Origin: Crambe crambe
Lineage: Eukaryota; Porifera; Demospongiae; Poecilosclerida; Crambeidae
Length of the DNA: 64,000 nucleotides
Direction: 5' to 3'
NCBI GenBank assembly: GCA_963924555.1
Contig: OZ004596.1
Span: forward strand, 3,606,139 to 3,670,138
Shown: in pieces, positions 60,805-64,000 of the stretch
Layout: every line of letters starts with the position of its first letter
Numbering within the stretch: position 1 is the first letter of the stretch
The notes under the pieces: model-generated
What the model saw: only the letters and a program-made list of their open reading frames with translations
Told to the model about the DNA's origin: nothing
Databases searched by the model: none
Program-made: the position numbers and the translations under genes

Positions 60805-62910
60805 TTACTGTTGGACTGAAGGTACTGAAGGTGCAGTTGTATTTCTGAAGTGAAAGCAAACGACATAGTCTGCATAACCAGCTTTTTGAATGGAGATGAT
60901 AAAGGGCTCAGAAGGGTGGAAGATGTAAGCCACCAGGCGACGGGACTGCACAGGCAGAGTGAGACCTGTCTCTAAACGCAGTGCAAAACACAGGCTGCCA
61001 CCATTACGACAGTAGAACCTGAAGGGGAAGCAATTATAGATGTGAAATATCACTGATCATAGGGTACAGTGGGGTGGGGGTACAGTGGAACATTTGTAAC
61101 GTGGGTTTGTAACGTGGGTCAGACTCCAGAATCCTCTACAATGGGAACCTCCAAATAATTGACACACTTAGGACAGTTATTTTTGAGATAGAATTATACA
61201 AAGGAAGATTGCCCTTTGTTAAGAGGTTTGTCCTCTTTCGGAGCATCCTTTATTGGAGTCAATATAACAATCAGGGCATCCCCACTATCTTTTATCAAGT
61301 CCGCACAGAGTATCATTGGAATAAAGCCCATGCATATGTTAAAACGGATCTCCTATTATACCAATAGGAAAGTATAGTTGTCATCTTTTGTGCTGTGCCT
61401 GACAACTAGCATACCTGACAGGATAGTCTGCGACATTCTTTGGTCTCTCCAAAGCAGACACCCATTTGTCATCATAGCTAAACAAGGCCAGGTCCAGGTA
61501 AGGACTGTTCGAGTGACACTGTGAACAAATGGGCAGCTGCCCCAGCAGTCTTCTGGTGGCCTCAGTTTTCCCGCCAAATCTGGCATTTGTAATAGTCTGT
61601 TTGAATTTCATGTGCAAAGCCCTAGCATGGACATCATTAGACACTGAGCTGATGTCATTGCAGGAGAGTTTGTGAGATACTGGAACTCTGAAGTGATCTG
61701 CATAGTTTTCATACACTTGTAGCAACTCTTCGGATGTATTCTCAAAAATTGCATGAAACTGGGTAGTTTTGATGTTGTACACTGCTATTAGTGCTGGCTG
61801 TGACATAGGGTCTGTGGCTTTGTTGGTCACTACATCTTCGCTAGCAAACTTCAATAACAGATGGTTTCCCGACAGCAGCTGCATCTTCCAAATTCTTAAA
61901 TCAGCAAATACATCAAATTTTGCAAAGAAATTCACGAGTGGAAGTCTGTCATTAATGGAACGTTTTTCTGCATCTTCAAGTAGCCAACAGAGAAGCCTAT
62001 GTTTGAGAGAGTTGAACCACTTCTCATGAAAGGGAGGGAGGGAGTAAGTGGAATTGGATTCACCACCGGTGTCATTCTTTGCTTGGGAGTACACCAATTC
62101 ACCATCAGGATGACAGAACCTGCCAATATCATGCATGTGAACAAAGCGGCCATCTTCAACTGAATATAGATAAATAGTCTGCTGTTGTATTGACAGGATA
62201 GCCAACATTGATCCACACATGGAAATACCCTGATTGTGAGACAGGTAAATCTTATCGCACTTGAAAGATTTTGAATCCGATACGAAACCTGCTTTGATGT
62301 CGATAACGTAAAGAGTGTAGTCCTCTAATTGAAAACGCCCATTTGATGACACTGCTTCATTGTTCCTGTAGATCTCGTACATAGGTGGGTAAGGGTCTTC
62401 TTGAACGGCCACGGATGAACCCACTATCACATATTGTCCATCCTCTGTAAATAAGCTGCACTCTCGATTCAGATTTTCATTTGTATACGGAATATTAACA
62501 GTGTGCTTCACATGGAAAAACCTTTCAAATATCTGCAGCCTGATAGCCTCAGGCTCTAGTTTGCTCTGATAGAGCTGCTGGCCAGAGCTGGCCCCTAGGT
62601 AGTCGTATATCATGACACTTTTCTGATCACTTGAGAAACCCAATAGGAGATTACCATCAGGACTGAACTTTCTGAGGTAGCCTGAAGGGACTTGGACATG
62701 AGGTTCAGTGTAGTTAGGCACAACAGACTGATATAATGTTCTTTCTCTGTAGTATGCCTGAGCTGGACTGTCCACAGAGATGGTTCTGAGGAAGAGTTTG
62801 GTTACCATACTGTGGTTAGTTACCGGAGAAACTGGGAAACCCTCCAGGTTTGAGCATCCAGTATTCTGTCGAAGGAGAGGAATAGACAACCTTTTGTATA
62901 AATGGTCCAT
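60805..62910 (-). CDS. DET1: DET1 homolog, CUL4-DDB1 ubiquitin-ligase adaptor
   Basis: DET1 joins COP1, DDB1, DDA1 and CUL4 in an E3 ligase that degrades transcription factors such as c-Jun. Two minus-strand exons, 62910-61415 and 61018-60805, join in phase (AG + G, giving the family sequence RFYCR) for 569 aa (human 550). It is a beta-propeller-like protein: FSPDGNLLLGFSSDQKSVMI, LFTEDGQYVIVGS, LEDYTLYVIDIKAG, LRIWKMQLLSGNHLLLKF, and the C-terminal RRLVAYIFHPSEPFIISIQ. A basic start (MDHLYKRLS) and all family blocks are present, so the gene looks intact. Its intron carries a MITE relic. Confidence 0.93.
61077..61270. mobile_element. MITE relic in the DET1 intron, CAGTGGAACC family
   Basis: Begins GTACAGTGGAACATTTG and contains GATTGCCCTTTGTTAAG and GGTTTGTCCTCTTTCGGAG, close to the interior of the 51266 copy. 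The far end is lost. Confidence 0.55.
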
Positions 62911-63147
62911 CTTTGGATTCTAATTAAAGCGCATCAATATATTGCGGTTGCGGAAATGAGCGCAATTTAGAAATCCGTACCCTGTCATTTCAGGCTGGGG
63001 CAGGATTCCCAGGAGTGAACAGGTTTATTCCAGTCCAGTTCAACCCCTATAGTAGTAACTGTAAGTGTGTTACCAGAAGAAAACTTGCTTGCTTGCTTGT
63101 GTTTGACCTCCAGCTATTATAGCTAGTACTAGCCACAAGTGAAAGAA
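62911..63147. promoter_or_regulatory. upstream region of DET1, possibly shared
   Basis: 237 bp between the DET1 start and a possible plus-strand start. No clear TATA box. Confidence 0.3.
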
Positions 63148-63186
63148 ATGGCTAGGTCCGGCGGAGATAGCAGAGCTGAATGCCAG
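63148..63186 (+). CDS. possible first coding exon of a gene running out of the window
   Basis: ATG followed by 13 codons (MARSGGDSRAECQ) and a good donor, CAG then GTATGT. Position and divergence from DET1 fit a start exon, but no second exon could be linked, so this is tentative. Confidence 0.25.
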
Positions 63187-64000
63187 GTATGTGTACCTAG
63201 TTAGGTATATAAATATATTCTGGCACCCTGAGATTGTTTTCCATTCTGTTATTATTGCCATAGTGATGTGCTTTATATAGAGACTGTTTGTAGTTGAAAG
63301 TTGGATACAGGTTTATTCAACTGGATGAATGGTTTATCATAATGTGTACTTGAACAATAGCTAATGAATTTGTGGTTACATTAATCACTTGTGTCAAAAT
63401 CCGAAAGGCAATGTAATGATGTGATGCACTCTTTTGGTAAGCTGTAAATGGAGAATTGGTCCCCACCCCCATGGATACTTATGGAATCTCATTTATTAGT
63501 CTGTATATGGGATTAAATGTTCAGCAAGCATATCATGTGACAGACCCATGGCCCAACCATGTGAATCATGTGTAGTGCACACAGTACAAACAATCAGCTC
63601 ACATCACATGACTACCATATTATGCTGGCAGGTACCACACAGCTTACATTTCTGTGTTTGGCATCATAATCTCATCAATCCTCCTGACTTATCTTCATTC
63701 TTAGAACACTTGCTATTTCCTTATGTATATAAATTTTCAGTGACCCTATGGCTTGGTGACAACCAAGTAACAAGAGTTCAAAGTACAAGTGTCCTCTTCT
63801 TATTGGGTTGTATCCTGTCCATTAATTTATTGAGCAAGAGCCTCTCTAATTATGATTGTACTAATGGTAGGGGCTCGGTCTTGTTGGGTTTATGTCTCCT
63901 AGGTATATATGGCTGTATAGATTACTGATTAGTTGCCAATGGAGAACTATAGAACTCGTTATTGTATCAATTCTATGATAATTCAACATGAGATAACCAT
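63187..64000. other. no gene recognised
   Basis: AT-rich, with one open frame at 63548-63928 lacking any family resemblance or codon bias; possibly intron of the gene starting at 63148. Confidence 0.5.

Noticed and set aside
63548-63928. 126-codon plus-strand frame at the end of the window
   Set aside because: No known motif, odd composition, no supporting splice sites; probably intron or intergenic.

Overview
The window reads as nuclear DNA of an early-branching animal, most like a compact demosponge genome such as Amphimedon (inference from gene content, not a database match). It is AT-rich. Genes have many short introns, often 45-200 bp. Several genes lie inside introns of others, and divergent genes share promoters as short as 77 bp. 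The gene set is animal in character: a Delta-type Notch ligand, a HERC1 giant ubiquitin ligase, a 53BP1-type DNA-damage mediator, DET1, Lines and a PIGBOS1-like microprotein.

Layout. 1-13534 (+): 53BP1 homolog, its 5' end outside the window, with a complete Delta-like gene (4571-7361, -) inside its largest intron. 13535-14728: a run of hairpins and a decayed copy of the start of the HERC1 gene. 14729-16240 (-): family-92 glycosyltransferase, divergent from HERC1. 16438-40938 (+): HERC1 homolog, reconstructed as 72 phase-consistent exons (about 4334 aa), hosting an arrestin-domain gene (22315-23217, -) and perhaps one small gene. 41383-44104 (-): secreted hemicentin/VWA7-type von Willebrand A protein with a palindromic repeat inserted in frame. 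44105-45726: inverted-repeat elements. 45727-50155 (-): PIGB, 15 exons, two of its introns looking U12-type (one AT-AC). 50233-53486 (+): unrecognised 860-aa protein. 53653-53829 (+): 58-aa PIGBOS1-like microprotein. 53942-58023 (-): DDX46/Prp5 helicase. 58248-60567 (+): Lines homolog. 60805-62910 (-): DET1. 63148 onward: possibly the first exon of another gene.

The genes do not form one pathway: DNA repair (53BP1), ubiquitin ligation (HERC1, DET1), Notch/Wnt-type signalling (Delta, Lines), GPI-anchor synthesis (PIGB), mitochondrial outer membrane (PIGBOS1) and splicing (DDX46). What joins them is position. From established human map positions, TP53BP1, HERC1, PIGB, PIGBOS1, LINS1 and DET1 all lie on chromosome 15, as do DLL4 and ARRDC4, the possible counterparts of the two nested genes. 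The window therefore looks like a piece of an ancestral animal linkage group.

Repeats are abundant: a 465-bp pure CT tract, a 39-bp minisatellite, CCTT/CCTC tracts, a MITE-like family with CAGTGGAACC ends (four copies) and many foldback elements. All exon models are manual and rest on reading frame, intron phase, splice sites and family similarity.
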